Positions 24,472-33,651 of a stretch of 64,000 nucleotides of DNA are shown here, piece by piece. The stretch comes from an uncultured Poribacteria bacterium (GTDB taxonomy: Bacteria; Poribacteria; WGA-4E; PCPOR2b). The DNA is taken from the NCBI GenBank assembly GCA_958296125.1, contig OY282444.1, positions 3,505,623 through 3,569,622 of the forward strand. Reading direction: 5' to 3'. Every line of letters begins with the position of its first letter. Positions within the stretch are counted from its first letter, which is position 1. The notes beneath the pieces are model-generated. The model ran no database searches, was not told where the DNA came from, and was given only the letters and a program-made list of their open reading frames with translations. The position numbers and the translations under genes were made by a program.

Positions 24472-25733
24472 TTGAATATAAAGCGCCGCGTGCGTTTCAT
24501 GTGATGACAAAACCGATTGGGGCAATCTGTAATTTGGATTGTGAATACTGCTTCTATCTGGAGAAAGAGAAACTTTATCCCGATGCCGGGTCGTTTCGGA
24601 TGAACGATGAGATTTTGGAAAATTATGTGCGTCAATATATCGAATCGCAGCAGGTCAATGAGATAACCTTTGCTTGGCAAGGGGGCGAGCCGACGCTGAT
24701 GGGGGTTGACTTTTTCCGACGCGCTGTCGAATATCAGCAGAAATACCGACGTGTCGGGACGCGCATCCAAAATACATTTCAGACCAACGCGACCCTGCTA
24801 AATGATGAGTGGTGCACGTTCTTCAAGCAGCACAATTTTCTAATCGGTATTAGCATCGATGGTCCCCCCGAATTACACGATAGATACCGCTACGACAAAC
24901 GGGGCAATCCCTCCTCCGATGATGTCATTCGGGGCTTGCGGTTCCTACAGAAGCATCAGGTAGATTACAATGTGCTCTGTGTCGTCAACAGTCATAATGC
25001 CGATTATCCGCTTGAGGTGTATCGCTACTTCAAAGAGCTCGGTGCTCAATTTATGCAGTTTATCCCCGCTGTTGAGCGCGTGGGTGAGAGGGGTGTGACC
25101 GATCGGACGGTCGGCGCGGCGCAATACGGCAAATTCCTCTGTGCCATCTTCGATGAGTGGGGTGTCAACGATATTGGAAAGATTTTTGTCCAGATCTTCG
25201 ATGTCGCGTTAGAGGCGTGGTTAGGCTATCAACCGAGTTTGTGTATTTTCAACGAGACCTGCGGGAACGCGATGGCAATCGAGCATAACGGGGATCTCTA
25301 CTCCTGCGATCACTACGTTGACCCTGAATACTTCCTCGGAAATGTCATGGACACGCCGATGGAAGCGTTGGTTGAGTCGACGTTCCAGCGGAAGTTCGGA
25401 ACCGACAAGCGGGACACCTTGCCTCAGTATTGCCTAGATTGCGAGGTCCGTTTCGTCTGTAACGGCGGCTGCCCCAAAAACCGTTTCATCAAGACACCCA
25501 ACGGTGAAGCTGGGCTGAACTATCTCTGTGCGGGTTATAAGCAGTTTTTTAATCACATTGACCGACCGATGAAAATGATGGCTGCGGCGTTGCAGGCTGG
25601 CCGCCCTGCCGATAGTGTTATGCCGTTGATGCGTCCTAAGCCGATAGCAGAGGCGGGGGCGCGGGAGGTTGGACGGAATTCGCCGTGTCCTTGTGGGAGC
25701 GGGAGGAAGTATAAGCAGTGTTGTTTGGGGTAG
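24468..25733 (+). CDS. Anaerobic sulfatase-maturating radical SAM enzyme with C-terminal SEC-C motif
   Basis: 421 residues from the ATG at 24468, which overlaps the preceding stop by 4 bases. The radical SAM cluster is C21-x3-C25-x2-C28 (CNLDCEYC). Typical anSME segments follow (FAWQGGEPTLMG, QTNATLLNDEWC, SIDGPPELHDRYR). The SPASM part has CGNAMAIEHNGDLYSCDHYV and CLDCEVRFVCNGGCPKNRF. It would oxidise the active-site Cys of sulfatases to formylglycine. The last 20 residues, with CPCGSGRKYKQCC at 407-419, are a SEC-C zinc-binding motif, an uncommon appendix that may recruit the unfolded substrate or SecA/SecB-like partners. A Cys-type sulfatase is encoded convergently 170 bases downstream. 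Confidence 0.92.
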   Translation: MIEYKAPRAFHVMTKPIGAICNLDCEYCFYLEKEKLYPDAGSFRMNDEILENYVRQYIESQQVNEITFAWQGGEPTLMGVDFFRRAVEYQQKYRRVGTRIQNTFQTNATLLNDEWCTFFKQHNFLIGISIDGPPELHDRYRYDKRGNPSSDDVIRGLRFLQKHQVDYNVLCVVNSHNADYPLEVYRYFKELGAQFMQFIPAVERVGERGVTDRTVGAAQYGKFLCAIFDEWGVNDIGKIFVQIFDVALEAWLGYQPSLCIFNETCGNAMAIEHNGDLYSCDHYVDPEYFLGNVMDTPMEALVESTFQRKFGTDKRDTLPQYCLDCEVRFVCNGGCPKNRFIKTPNGEAGLNYLCAGYKQFFNHIDRPMKMMAAALQAGRPADSVMPLMRPKPIAEAGAREVGRNSPCPCGSGRKYKQCCLG

Positions 25734-25737
25734 GATA

Positions 25738-25895
25738 CTCCCTCTACCCCCCCTTAATCCCCCCCGCAAGCGGGGGGGAGAGGGAGCATTTAGCAAGTGG
25801 GGGGAGAAGGGATCCCCCCCCGCTTGCGGGGGGGCAAGGGGGGGTTCTTGGGGTTCGCAAGTGGGGGGGGGGAGCGTTTAGCAAGTGGGGGGGTT
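25738..25895. repeat. C/G-rich hairpin repeats between convergent genes
   Basis: Two hairpins of the form CCCCCCGCAAGCGGGGGGGA and CCCCCCCGCTTGCGGGGGGG, then degenerate GTGGGGGGG runs. They fill the gap between the maturase and sulfatase genes and could act as a bidirectional transcription block. Confidence 0.7.
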
Positions 25896-25900
25896 CGTGT

Positions 25901-27394
25901 TTATGGATCTGTTCCTTCGGAGTGCCACTGAATTTGTGATGTATTTGTGCGAGGGGGTGGGGGCCAGTGCGAACCGCGTTGGCTGGTGAGCCCTCTGTTG
26001 GGACCGGGGATAAAGTCTCGGTTAGGGGTGCCGATGAGCTGTCCATTTTCAGCCCAAGCCTCGTCGCCACCATAGAGTTGACCGATTAGCAGATCTGTTA
26101 GATTGCTGAGGATAGCGGCATGTTCAGCGGAAGCGGAGAGGTCTATCAATTCATCTGGATCGTTGTGTAGATCAAAAAGCTGCCGACAGTTGCCAACAGG
26201 ATAGTAGATGAGCTTATAACGGCCGTCGTGGATCATGCGTGTGGCGTGGTCATCCTCGCCAACCTCGCCGTAGAACCAATCTCGCCGCTGCTCGCCGACC
26301 ATTGAAATGCCTTCGACCGTCTCAGGGATAGCGATGCCCGCCAAGTCCAGCAACGTCGGCATCACATCCGCCCAACCGACCAATCGATTATCGACGCGGT
26401 TGTAACCCACCCGCTCATCTCCAGCGGTGCCGAGTAGAATCATCGGGATGTTGGCGGAATATTCGTAGAAAAGCCGTTTGGCCCACATACTATGATTGCC
26501 TAGCATATCGCCGTGATCGGAGGTGAAGCAGATAATCGTATTGTCGAGCTCACCTTCTTCACGCAAGGTCCCGATAATGACGCGCAACTGATGGTCGATA
26601 TGGGTGCAGAGGGCATAGAAGGCGCGACGGGCGGCGAGGATCTGGTGCGGTGTGAACTTCGCCCCTCGCGCGGTGTTGGCTTGCAGACTGAAAGACAGGT
26701 TTTCTGGGGCAGCGGACCAGCTGCCGCAATACGGTTCATCAATCGGAATATCGCGGTAAAGCTCAAGATACGTTTGCAGGGGAACAATGGGAGGGTGGGG
26801 GTGACGGTAGGAAACGAACCAGAAAGCGGGCCGAGTTGGATCGCGGCGTTTAATAATACGTGCCATCTGCCCTGTCGCCCAGTTGGTCGCGTGGGTCTCC
26901 TCTGGCAGGTGCCAGGGGCGGGTGCCGTATTCGTTGTTGCTCATGCCGTGATCAAAGTGTCGTCCTGCATATCCCTGATCCCCCAGAAAAAGCTCGTAAT
27001 CATCTAACACCCCATATTGGACCCGGCCCTCCTCGTCCAAAATTACGTCGTCAAAGCCGATGCGGTCCCGTTGCGGATAGACGTGCAGTTTCCCGACCGC
27101 ATACGCTTGATAGCCCGCGTCCCGAAAGGTCTGTGCCATCGTTGGGATTGCGGGCATGGTCAGTTGATCCTTAAACACCCGGTCCCCGTGGGTGCGAGGT
27201 GTCACCCCTGTCATAAGGGTTCGACGGGCTGGAATGCAGACCGGGCATTCAGCATAGGTGTTAGTGAAACGCACGCCGCTGCGACAGAGTTCATCAAGGG
27301 TCGGGGTTTGGATAGCTGGATGTCCCGCAGCACCCAAGAGCGCAGCGGGCCAATGGTCGCTACTTATCAAAAGCACGTTTGGTTGGGTAGACAT
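25901..27394 (-). CDS. Type I sulfatase (Cys-type)
   Basis: 497 residues, ATG with AAAGGA 8 bases upstream. The N-terminus NVLLISSDHWPAALLGAAGH supplies the metal-binding Asp residues. The signature is C53-I-P-A-R57 followed by RTLMTG, the site of conversion to formylglycine. Further family features are TSDHGDMLGNHSMWAKR (metal Asp/His and Lys) and YRHPHPPI. No signal peptide is visible, so it is probably cytoplasmic or the start is misjudged. The substrate is unknown. It is convergent with the gene for its likely maturase and followed upstream on its strand by the aldo/keto reductase gene (18-base gap), which suggests co-transcription. Confidence 0.92.
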   Translation of the reverse strand: MSTQPNVLLISSDHWPAALLGAAGHPAIQTPTLDELCRSGVRFTNTYAECPVCIPARRTLMTGVTPRTHGDRVFKDQLTMPAIPTMAQTFRDAGYQAYAVGKLHVYPQRDRIGFDDVILDEEGRVQYGVLDDYELFLGDQGYAGRHFDHGMSNNEYGTRPWHLPEETHATNWATGQMARIIKRRDPTRPAFWFVSYRHPHPPIVPLQTYLELYRDIPIDEPYCGSWSAAPENLSFSLQANTARGAKFTPHQILAARRAFYALCTHIDHQLRVIIGTLREEGELDNTIICFTSDHGDMLGNHSMWAKRLFYEYSANIPMILLGTAGDERVGYNRVDNRLVGWADVMPTLLDLAGIAIPETVEGISMVGEQRRDWFYGEVGEDDHATRMIHDGRYKLIYYPVGNCRQLFDLHNDPDELIDLSASAEHAAILSNLTDLLIGQLYGGDEAWAENGQLIGTPNRDFIPGPNRGLTSQRGSHWPPPPRTNTSQIQWHSEGTDP

Positions 27395-27412
27395 GAGTTA
27401 TTCCTTTCCAGT

Positions 27413-28363
27413 TCACAGGTCAATGGCATCGGCTTCCAGATTCAACCAACGCATCTCATCGGGCGACAGTTGGATTGCCAACGCTTCAAGGCACGAAGCT
27501 AGCTCCGCTTGATTCACGGGCCCGACGAGCGGAAAAGTCGGAAATGGTTGGTGAAAAACATACGCCAGCGAAATTTGTATTGCCGTGCACCGCTTCTGCT
27601 CCCCAAGGCTTTGTGCACGTTTGAGTCGCTCAAAATTGGCATCGTTATAATACACCCGCACCATGTCTTGATTTTCCCGCTTGTCAGGGGCAAACCGTCC
27701 ACTGAAGAACCCGCGTGCCTGCGAGGACCAAGGCAGCAGCGGAAATTGTGTCTCATGATGCCACGTCCACGCCGCTTCCGACACGGACACAACGCCTTTC
27801 CACATCGCTTCCATCGGCACCGCTAAGCTGATATTGTTGCTGCTGCCCGCGAATCCCTGCAACCCATGTGCTGCAGCATAGGCATTCGCTGCTTGGAGGC
27901 GTTCAAGCTCCCAATTCGATGCGCCAATCGCTCGAAGGTTGCCCGATCGGATTTCCTGATTCAGGTGCTCGATAATTGTCCCGACGGGAATGATTGGGTC
28001 ATCTCGATGCAGCAAGAACAGGTCGATGTAATCGGTCTGTAGACGGAGGAGGCTTTCATGGATGTCATGGGCGAGTTCCTCTGGACTCAGGCGTGGACGG
28101 GGCACAGCGGCGTGTGGATGCCCGCCCTTGTCAACTAAAAACACCTCAGATCGATTGTTCCGATTTTTCATCCACATGCCGATCAGCCGTTCACTGTCGC
28201 CGCCGCCGTAGCTGTGTGCGGTATCAAGTGCATTGCCGCCGGCCGCAAAAAATTCGTCTAGCATCAAATAACTGTGTTCCAGCTCATCGGGCGTAAGCAG
28301 CATACACCCAAGTATGAGCTGTGAAATCTCTTTGTCTATTCCTGGGATTGTTCCGTAATTCAT
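27413..28363 (-). CDS. Aldo/keto reductase
   Basis: 316 residues from ATG 28363, with AAAGGAG 5 bases upstream. A TIM-barrel oxidoreductase with the tetrad visible: Asp and Tyr in NALDTAHSYGGGDSERLIG, Lys in FLVDKGGH, His in YIDLFLLHRDD. IGASNWELERL and FPTFPLVGPVNQAEL are the usual NADP-binding and C-terminal segments. It would reduce an aldehyde or sugar. It is the first gene of a two-gene unit with the sulfatase and divergent from the enolase-superfamily gene, so a shared sugar pathway is plausible. Confidence 0.9.
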   Translation of the reverse strand: MNYGTIPGIDKEISQLILGCMLLTPDELEHSYLMLDEFFAAGGNALDTAHSYGGGDSERLIGMWMKNRNNRSEVFLVDKGGHPHAAVPRPRLSPEELAHDIHESLLRLQTDYIDLFLLHRDDPIIPVGTIIEHLNQEIRSGNLRAIGASNWELERLQAANAYAAAHGLQGFAGSSNNISLAVPMEAMWKGVVSVSEAAWTWHHETQFPLLPWSSQARGFFSGRFAPDKRENQDMVRVYYNDANFERLKRAQSLGEQKRCTAIQISLAYVFHQPFPTFPLVGPVNQAELASCLEALAIQLSPDEMRWLNLEADAIDL

Positions 28364-28438
28364 TGGATCTCCTTTCGGCGGGTGTGTTGGACACATGATA
28401 GCAGAAAAAGCGAAAAAGGTCTATGCTAACCACAATTT

Positions 28439-28468
28439 TTGCCCCGCAAACGAAAACTATGCTACAAT
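28439..28468 (+). promoter_or_regulatory. Candidate promoter of the enolase-superfamily gene
   Basis: TTGCCC and TACAAT with an 18-base spacer, about 45 bases upstream of the start codon. The -35 hexamer is weak. Confidence 0.35.
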
Positions 28469-28516
28469 ACATACTAGATTTTTTACCCTTGTTTGACCTT
28501 TGGGAGGATTTTAGTG

Positions 28517-29707
28517 ATGAAGATTAAAACCCTTGAAATGCTTACGCTGCACATCCCTTTTTACACCGATTATGTTACCCGACACATGCAACGCGCCCTG
28601 ACCCACTCAGAACAGATAGAGATATACCGCGTTGAGTTGGATAACGGCGTTATCGGCTATGGTGAAAATATGGGAGACGAATCCGCCAACTTCGATCGGG
28701 TCATCGGACAAAACCCGTTTGCAATCATGCAGGACGATAGCATCGGTTTCGGTATCCAAATGTCCCTGTTTGATGCTGTCGGCAAATCGGTTGGTGTGCC
28801 AGCCTACCAACTGCTGGGCGCAAAGGTCCGGGACCGCTGCCCGATTTCGTGGTGGGATATTGATATGCCGCCGGAGGATTGGGTGAAAGAGGCGGAGGAG
28901 TCCGTGAAACGGGGTTACACATCGATTAAGCTGAAAGCCCGTCCATGGCGGGACATCTTTGAGCAGGTGGAAGCTGTTGGAAAGGTTGTCCCGGAAGGTT
29001 ACAAATTGGACATTGATTTCAACGGTTTTCTCCGAACCGCGGCGGGCGCGCAGCCTGTTTTGCAGGAGTTGGATAAGCACCCCAACGTCGCATACTACGA
29101 AAGCCCTTACTATCTCGGCACAGATATCGAAGGTGCCGCGCGTCTACAGGAAGCGGTGGAAAAACGGATTGTTGAACACTTTAACGAATCGTGTTTACAC
29201 GCCCGCTGCTGCGGTGGGTTTGTTGTCGGGGGTGGAGCAACGGGGACGCGGACGCTCAACGCGTTGTGCGCTTCGTTTGACAAACCCTTCTGGCTACAGA
29301 TGGTCGGAACGGGTATTACCACCGCATACGCCATGCACATCGGGGCGGTGCTGTCCCACGCACAACTACCCGCAATCACCTGCTTTGAGTTGTGGGAACA
29401 TGATCTTTTAACGCAACGGTTGGAGGTGGTGGACGGAACGATTGCCCCACCGGAGAGCCCGGGCCTGGGGGTCGAAATTGATGAGTATGCGCTGGAACGC
29501 TACCGGGTTGAACCGGGAACCCCCTCGCCCACAGCACTCTATAAACAGCGGGAGCGAACCTGCCGTGTGCATATTCCTGACAGCAAAGGTGGCGAGGTTG
29601 TCCACGATTTTACCGGTGAGGATGTCTACTATCCCGCTTTTAGTGAAGGGGAGTATCCGGGATTTGTCCGTGGCGTTTGGATGGAAGTGATTGAAGGGAA
29701 AGGATAA
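28517..29707 (+). CDS. Mandelate racemase/muconate lactonising enzyme family protein
   Basis: 396 residues from ATG 28517 (GGGAGG upstream; a GTG one codon earlier is possible). An enolase-superfamily capping domain (residues 1-110) is followed by a barrel. SIKLKARPW provides the KxK lysine pair, KLDIDFNGFL the first metal Asp, VAYYESPYY the second acidic ligand, and HFNESC a possible third. These enzymes abstract a proton alpha to a carboxylate, commonly in sugar-acid dehydration. The histidine or lysine base on the opposite side cannot be assigned with confidence, so the substrate is open. It is surrounded by carbohydrate-related genes. Confidence 0.85.
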   Translation: MKIKTLEMLTLHIPFYTDYVTRHMQRALTHSEQIEIYRVELDNGVIGYGENMGDESANFDRVIGQNPFAIMQDDSIGFGIQMSLFDAVGKSVGVPAYQLLGAKVRDRCPISWWDIDMPPEDWVKEAEESVKRGYTSIKLKARPWRDIFEQVEAVGKVVPEGYKLDIDFNGFLRTAAGAQPVLQELDKHPNVAYYESPYYLGTDIEGAARLQEAVEKRIVEHFNESCLHARCCGGFVVGGGATGTRTLNALCASFDKPFWLQMVGTGITTAYAMHIGAVLSHAQLPAITCFELWEHDLLTQRLEVVDGTIAPPESPGLGVEIDEYALERYRVEPGTPSPTALYKQRERTCRVHIPDSKGGEVVHDFTGEDVYYPAFSEGEYPGFVRGVWMEVIEGKG

Positions 29708-29735
29708 ATCTGAACGTTCAGGGGGGAGGTGCTAA

Positions 29736-29767
29736 GGGCAACGGTTAGCGTTGGATTACCGTTGCCC
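29736..29767. terminator. Hairpin between convergent genes
   Basis: GGGCAACGGT and ACCGTTGCCC pair perfectly around a 12-nt loop, 28 bases after the enolase-superfamily stop. There is no U-tract, so termination is possible but not certain. Confidence 0.45.
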
Positions 29768-29814
29768 CTAGTGCCCCGTCACTACAAAATTGATAGCGTG
29801 CTGGCAACACAAAT

Positions 29815-30234
29815 TTAAAGCATGTTAAGTTGAGCGGCAATCTCGGTCAACCTGTTTTCCATCTGATTTGCGGCTATTTCAAGTTTTTCTGGATCGATTT
29901 TCAGCCGTCGAATCCTATCATCCTGGTGTGACAGGATGCAAAACAGGTAGTTTTTCCTCAAATCAAAGCCTGATTGTTTAATATTCTCTTTCACAGTGCC
30001 TTCCGGGTAATACCACCGTTGCCCTCGGGTCTGTTTCAGATTCACGTGACAATGACCCTCGTCGCCACCGAAACAGTCGAACCGCAAAACCTCGTCATCG
30101 TGGAAATATAAAGAGGCTGCGGGCCCATGACCCCCCCGGTCAGACCGCCAATAGACTTCCAATCTAACGTTATCCTGCACCGGGTATTCAACCCAATCAA
30201 ACCGTTCCTGATTATTTACTATCTTAGATGCCAT
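29815..30234 (-). CDS. Hypothetical protein
   Basis: 139 residues, ATG with GGAGG 5 bases upstream. I do not recognise the family. It has no signal peptide or membrane segment. The N-terminal part is rich in aromatic and charged residues with beta-strand character (RLEVYWRSDRGGHGPAASLY, EVLRFDCFGGDEGHCHVN). The C-terminal 30 residues look helical (EKLEIAANQMENRLTEIAAQ). Several His, Cys and Asp residues (GDEGHCH, ILSHQDD) could bind a metal, but nothing shows it. The good ribosome-binding site and composition support a real gene. Confidence 0.65.
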   Translation of the reverse strand: MASKIVNNQERFDWVEYPVQDNVRLEVYWRSDRGGHGPAASLYFHDDEVLRFDCFGGDEGHCHVNLKQTRGQRWYYPEGTVKENIKQSGFDLRKNYLFCILSHQDDRIRRLKIDPEKLEIAANQMENRLTEIAAQLNML

Positions 30235-30440
30235 CTGTCCCTCCAGTTATGAGCAAGTTCACAGCCATTATTTATCCTTCAAATAGAAGCGGGCTCATCA
30301 ATAATGGACATGGGTTTAACGCCTAGACCTATACTGTGCCATACAGTCTAGCACTAACTGAGGAACAATGTCAAGATAAAGATTTCGCTCATGCATCTTC
30401 AGGGATGTCCCCAACCTTTTTCCCCATTTTCACAGGGGCC

Positions 30441-31511
30441 CTAAGGTAGCTCAACCTCAATTCGGCGACCCGTTTGACTGGACTCCAAAGCTGCATCAAT
30501 TATGCGGGCGACTTGGAGCGCATCGCGGCCCGATGCAGGCGGGGTGCCTTCACCTTGTCCCGCACGAATAAAGTCGCGGATGAACTCCTCCCCGGCAACG
30601 CCACCATACGCTGGAGATTCACCCAAAGTATAGTCAAACTCCCGCTGAGGAGCCCCCGCCCAAGAACTGTTAGCGGTCTCAATGTTCAGATGTTGTGCAA
30701 CGCTTGGGGAAGCCCAGTGCATTCGACCGTCCTGACCGTTGAGGCCGACATAGGTGTCGTAACTGGGTTGGTTGGGGTATTTTGATCCACTCAACGCAAG
30801 GGTATATCCCGCATGCAGCGAACCAATTGCCCCCGATCGCAAACGAAAAGAGAGCGTAGCAATATCCTCCACGTCGATATCCTCACCGCTGCGTGTAGCA
30901 ACCTCGGCAGACACCGATACAATCTCGTCGTGAGTTACGTAGCGTAGCATGTCGATATAATGACACCCCAACCACGCCAAGATTCCACTTCCCGCGTATT
31001 CGTGGCGAAAGAGCCAGCCTTGTGGGTCGCGGTATTTTACCTGCGTTGTCAACATACGCATCTCAACTGACATCAGCGGTCCCAACAAGCCCTGCCCCAC
31101 AAGCTCTCGCGCTTCACGAATCATCGGATTGTAGCGATTTTGATAGCAGACACCTAACTGCATACCCACGCGCTCCGCCGCCTCGACAACCCGCTGCACA
31201 TCTAGGGCAGTTCTGCCGATCGGCTTTTCTGCCATTAAGTGTTTGCCGGACTCCAATATACGTATAAAAATATCTGGCTTCAAGTCCGTTCTCAAGGTGG
31301 CAATAGCAAAGAAAATATCGTCCCGCCCTAGAATTGTATCCAGATCGGTAGTGATGCTTTCTACCTTATACTCCTCCGACGGTTGGATAGACGCTAGGGA
31401 AGCTTGGTCTTCCCCCCAAATAAAAATGCCTTCGACTTCCGGCAATTCCTGCAATGTGCTGAGATGCGCTTCAAAATGAGCATTTCCTGGGCTGAGTAGC
31501 ACCGCTTTCAT
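30441..31511 (-). CDS. Gfo/Idh/MocA family oxidoreductase
   Basis: 356 residues, ATG with GGAGG 6 bases upstream. A Rossmann-type N-terminal domain reaches the hallmark HLMAEKPIGRT (the EKP lysine, about residue 95). The C-terminal alpha/beta domain has GWLFRHEYAGSGILAWLGCH with the substrate-binding His, and DMLRYVTHDEIVSVSA. Members oxidise or reduce sugars and inositols with NAD(P). The first glycine-rich loop is atypical (LSPGNAHFEAHLSTL rather than GxGxxG), so cofactor binding may differ. It is isolated between a hypothetical gene and tRNA-Ala. Confidence 0.88.
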   Translation of the reverse strand: MKAVLLSPGNAHFEAHLSTLQELPEVEGIFIWGEDQASLASIQPSEEYKVESITTDLDTILGRDDIFFAIATLRTDLKPDIFIRILESGKHLMAEKPIGRTALDVQRVVEAAERVGMQLGVCYQNRYNPMIREARELVGQGLLGPLMSVEMRMLTTQVKYRDPQGWLFRHEYAGSGILAWLGCHYIDMLRYVTHDEIVSVSAEVATRSGEDIDVEDIATLSFRLRSGAIGSLHAGYTLALSGSKYPNQPSYDTYVGLNGQDGRMHWASPSVAQHLNIETANSSWAGAPQREFDYTLGESPAYGGVAGEEFIRDFIRAGQGEGTPPASGRDALQVARIIDAALESSQTGRRIEVELP

Positions 31512-31792
31512 TTTCTACCTCCTTTTCTTGAGCAGAGTTATCATAAGAATTAAATGACCCTACCAATAGGCAGCCATCGTTTGACAACCTAACGACATTG
31601 TGGTATTCTTTTGCGATATTGAAGAGCATCTCATCAAATCTTTGCCGCCGCGTGCACAGCTGCATCTGACAATCTTAGGGGTGTTAGATAACGGCTTAAT
31701 GCCCCGGCACCTAATGCCGCTCCGAACAGAAAAGATAGCACGCAGAAATCAAGCAACTAGTAGGGAATAGGGATCTGTGGGCACAAAAAAGG

Positions 31793-31865
<73 letters not shown>

Positions 31866-31936
31866 ACTTGAACGACCCTATTTTAACATACCAACGGGCA
31901 AAGTGCAAGGGAAAAATCAGCTTTGTCTAAAAACTT

Positions 31937-32743
31937 TCAAGAACCTGTGCTGTGATAACGGCGTAACCCACTGCACCAGAGCAGATAGCTAGCACAAACC
32001 ATTACCAGCGCAACAACCGGTGCCCCGAATTGAAAGGATTCAGGCATACCGAGAAATTCACCCTTCTGAAGAAGCTGCTGGGCGGGATAATATGTCACAA
32101 AAGCGACGGGGAGAATAAATGTCAAAAGTAGCCGCACGGCGAGGGGATAGATGGAGATGGGAAAAATCGCCGCCTCTTTGGTCGCGGCAACGAGCAAATC
32201 TGTCAATTTTCCCGATTTTGTCGTCCATAGTGCGACGGTGGCACTGATGAGCATGAGCGTAAACATAATCACCCCACCACTTAGGATTGTTGTAAAGGTG
32301 AACAGTGCAACGCTCAACGTCCAACGAAGATCGGTCAAATGGAACGCGACAACGAAAATGGCAACACTTGTCAATGCTCGCGAGACGTGGATTAGCTCCA
32401 CACGACTCGCAAGGAGGTAGAATAGCGGGGGCACAGGTCTAATCAGGACACCGTCCAACTCACCGCGAATAATGTATCGATCAAAATCGTCTAACTGGCT
32501 GCCCAATATCCGCATGAATGAATGCGCCACGTTTCCTAAACCGTATAGGAACACCACCTCTGCCCATGTCCAGCCGTTAACCGTGCGAAACTTCGCGAGA
32601 AGCGCGCCCAACAAGCCGAGCAGGCAGGCTTCGCTGACAACAATGCCAAAGCACATGAGACCAAAAGAGAGCCGATATTGAAGCCGGGAACGCACATACG
32701 CCCCGGCAAGCAGAAAGTAGAGTTTGATATAACGTCGCATCAT
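31937..32743 (-). CDS. ABC-2 type transporter permease (COG3694-like)
   Basis: About 268 residues from the MMRR start at 32743; a GTG at 32821 would add 26 residues and the choice is unsettled because neither has a strong ribosome-binding site. Six hydrophobic segments are visible. The conserved LDGVLIRPVPPLFYLLASR loop and the GKLTDLLVAATKEAAIFPIS region match the second membrane subunit of an uncharacterised three-gene exporter family (COG3694). It is third in the ATPase-permease-permease unit 31937-34635. The transported substrate is unknown. Confidence 0.85.
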   Translation of the reverse strand: MMRRYIKLYFLLAGAYVRSRLQYRLSFGLMCFGIVVSEACLLGLLGALLAKFRTVNGWTWAEVVFLYGLGNVAHSFMRILGSQLDDFDRYIIRGELDGVLIRPVPPLFYLLASRVELIHVSRALTSVAIFVVAFHLTDLRWTLSVALFTFTTILSGGVIMFTLMLISATVALWTTKSGKLTDLLVAATKEAAIFPISIYPLAVRLLLTFILPVAFVTYYPAQQLLQKGEFLGMPESFQFGAPVVALVMVCASYLLWCSGLRRYHSTGS

Positions 32744-32834
32744 CAAAAGGTTATGGAAGCCTGGATCTGCTGGATGTGTCAATCCGAAGGTATACAGAAG
32801 GAAGGGAGTTTCTTCATCCACCCTTCCAATTCTT

Positions 32835-33635
32835 TTATCCGCCCTGGATTACTAGTTTACGGAAGGCGGCCCGGTATCCGAGCCGTCCAATTCCCACCAA
32901 TGCACCCACCCAAGCCAACTGTATTAACAGTGCCGTGACGAGGTGCTCCCCTATGAATTGACCGGTGTAAATGGCAGTCGGAAAATAGATAATCGCACGA
33001 AAGGGCAAAACCGCTGCAACCTTGGCTAAGAAAGTAGGATAAAATTCCAATGGCAAAAAGTAGCCGGAAAACAACATAGCCAGCCCCCATATAACGAAAG
33101 CGTAGAGGCCGCGGATCTCGACAAGCCAGAAGGCGAAAATACCGATTATAAATTCGATACTGAACAGTATGACATACCCTAAGACCACACTCATGATAAA
33201 GAGGGATAGCGTCAAAAGTGATGGGGGTAGCGATAGCCCAAACGCACCATAAAACAGCAAGAATTTTGGGAGCATATTGAACAGTGCCGTATGGCTTGAA
33301 GTTCCTGCAGCCGTTGCAAGCGTCATCAACTGAAAATCAATTGGTTTCATTAAATCGGTGACCACCTCGCCCGTGCGGACCTTCTCTTCGATAATACGTG
33401 CTATCCTAAGTGTAAATGTGAAGGTCAATAGGGTCTGTGAGACGACGATGTATGTCAGAATCCCGTTCAGGTCGTATCCTTCTACCGAGGTCCGCCCCGT
33501 GTATAACGCCTTCCATAGATAGACATAAACTAACATGAACAACACGTTGATAAGCAGTTCCATCCACAACTCGAACCGATATGTCAGCGTCCGCTGAAAG
33601 GCTTTCACCGTAAAAGTGAGATATTTTTTTATCAT
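32835..33635 (-). CDS. ABC-2 type transporter permease (COG4587-like)
   Basis: 266 residues from ATG 33635. Six membrane segments are evident, with the cytoplasmic loop RIIEEKVRTGEVVTDLMKPI characteristic of this permease group; the partner subunit has the analogous LDGVLIRPV loop. The start lies 16 bases after the ATPase stop. The two permeases probably form a heterodimer driven by one ATPase dimer, as in other COG4586-COG4587-COG3694 units. Confidence 0.87.
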   Translation of the reverse strand: MIKKYLTFTVKAFQRTLTYRFELWMELLINVLFMLVYVYLWKALYTGRTSVEGYDLNGILTYIVVSQTLLTFTFTLRIARIIEEKVRTGEVVTDLMKPIDFQLMTLATAAGTSSHTALFNMLPKFLLFYGAFGLSLPPSLLTLSLFIMSVVLGYVILFSIEFIIGIFAFWLVEIRGLYAFVIWGLAMLFSGYFLPLEFYPTFLAKVAAVLPFRAIIYFPTAIYTGQFIGEHLVTALLIQLAWVGALVGIGRLGYRAAFRKLVIQGG

Positions 33636-33651
33636 GATATGATCGGCGGTA

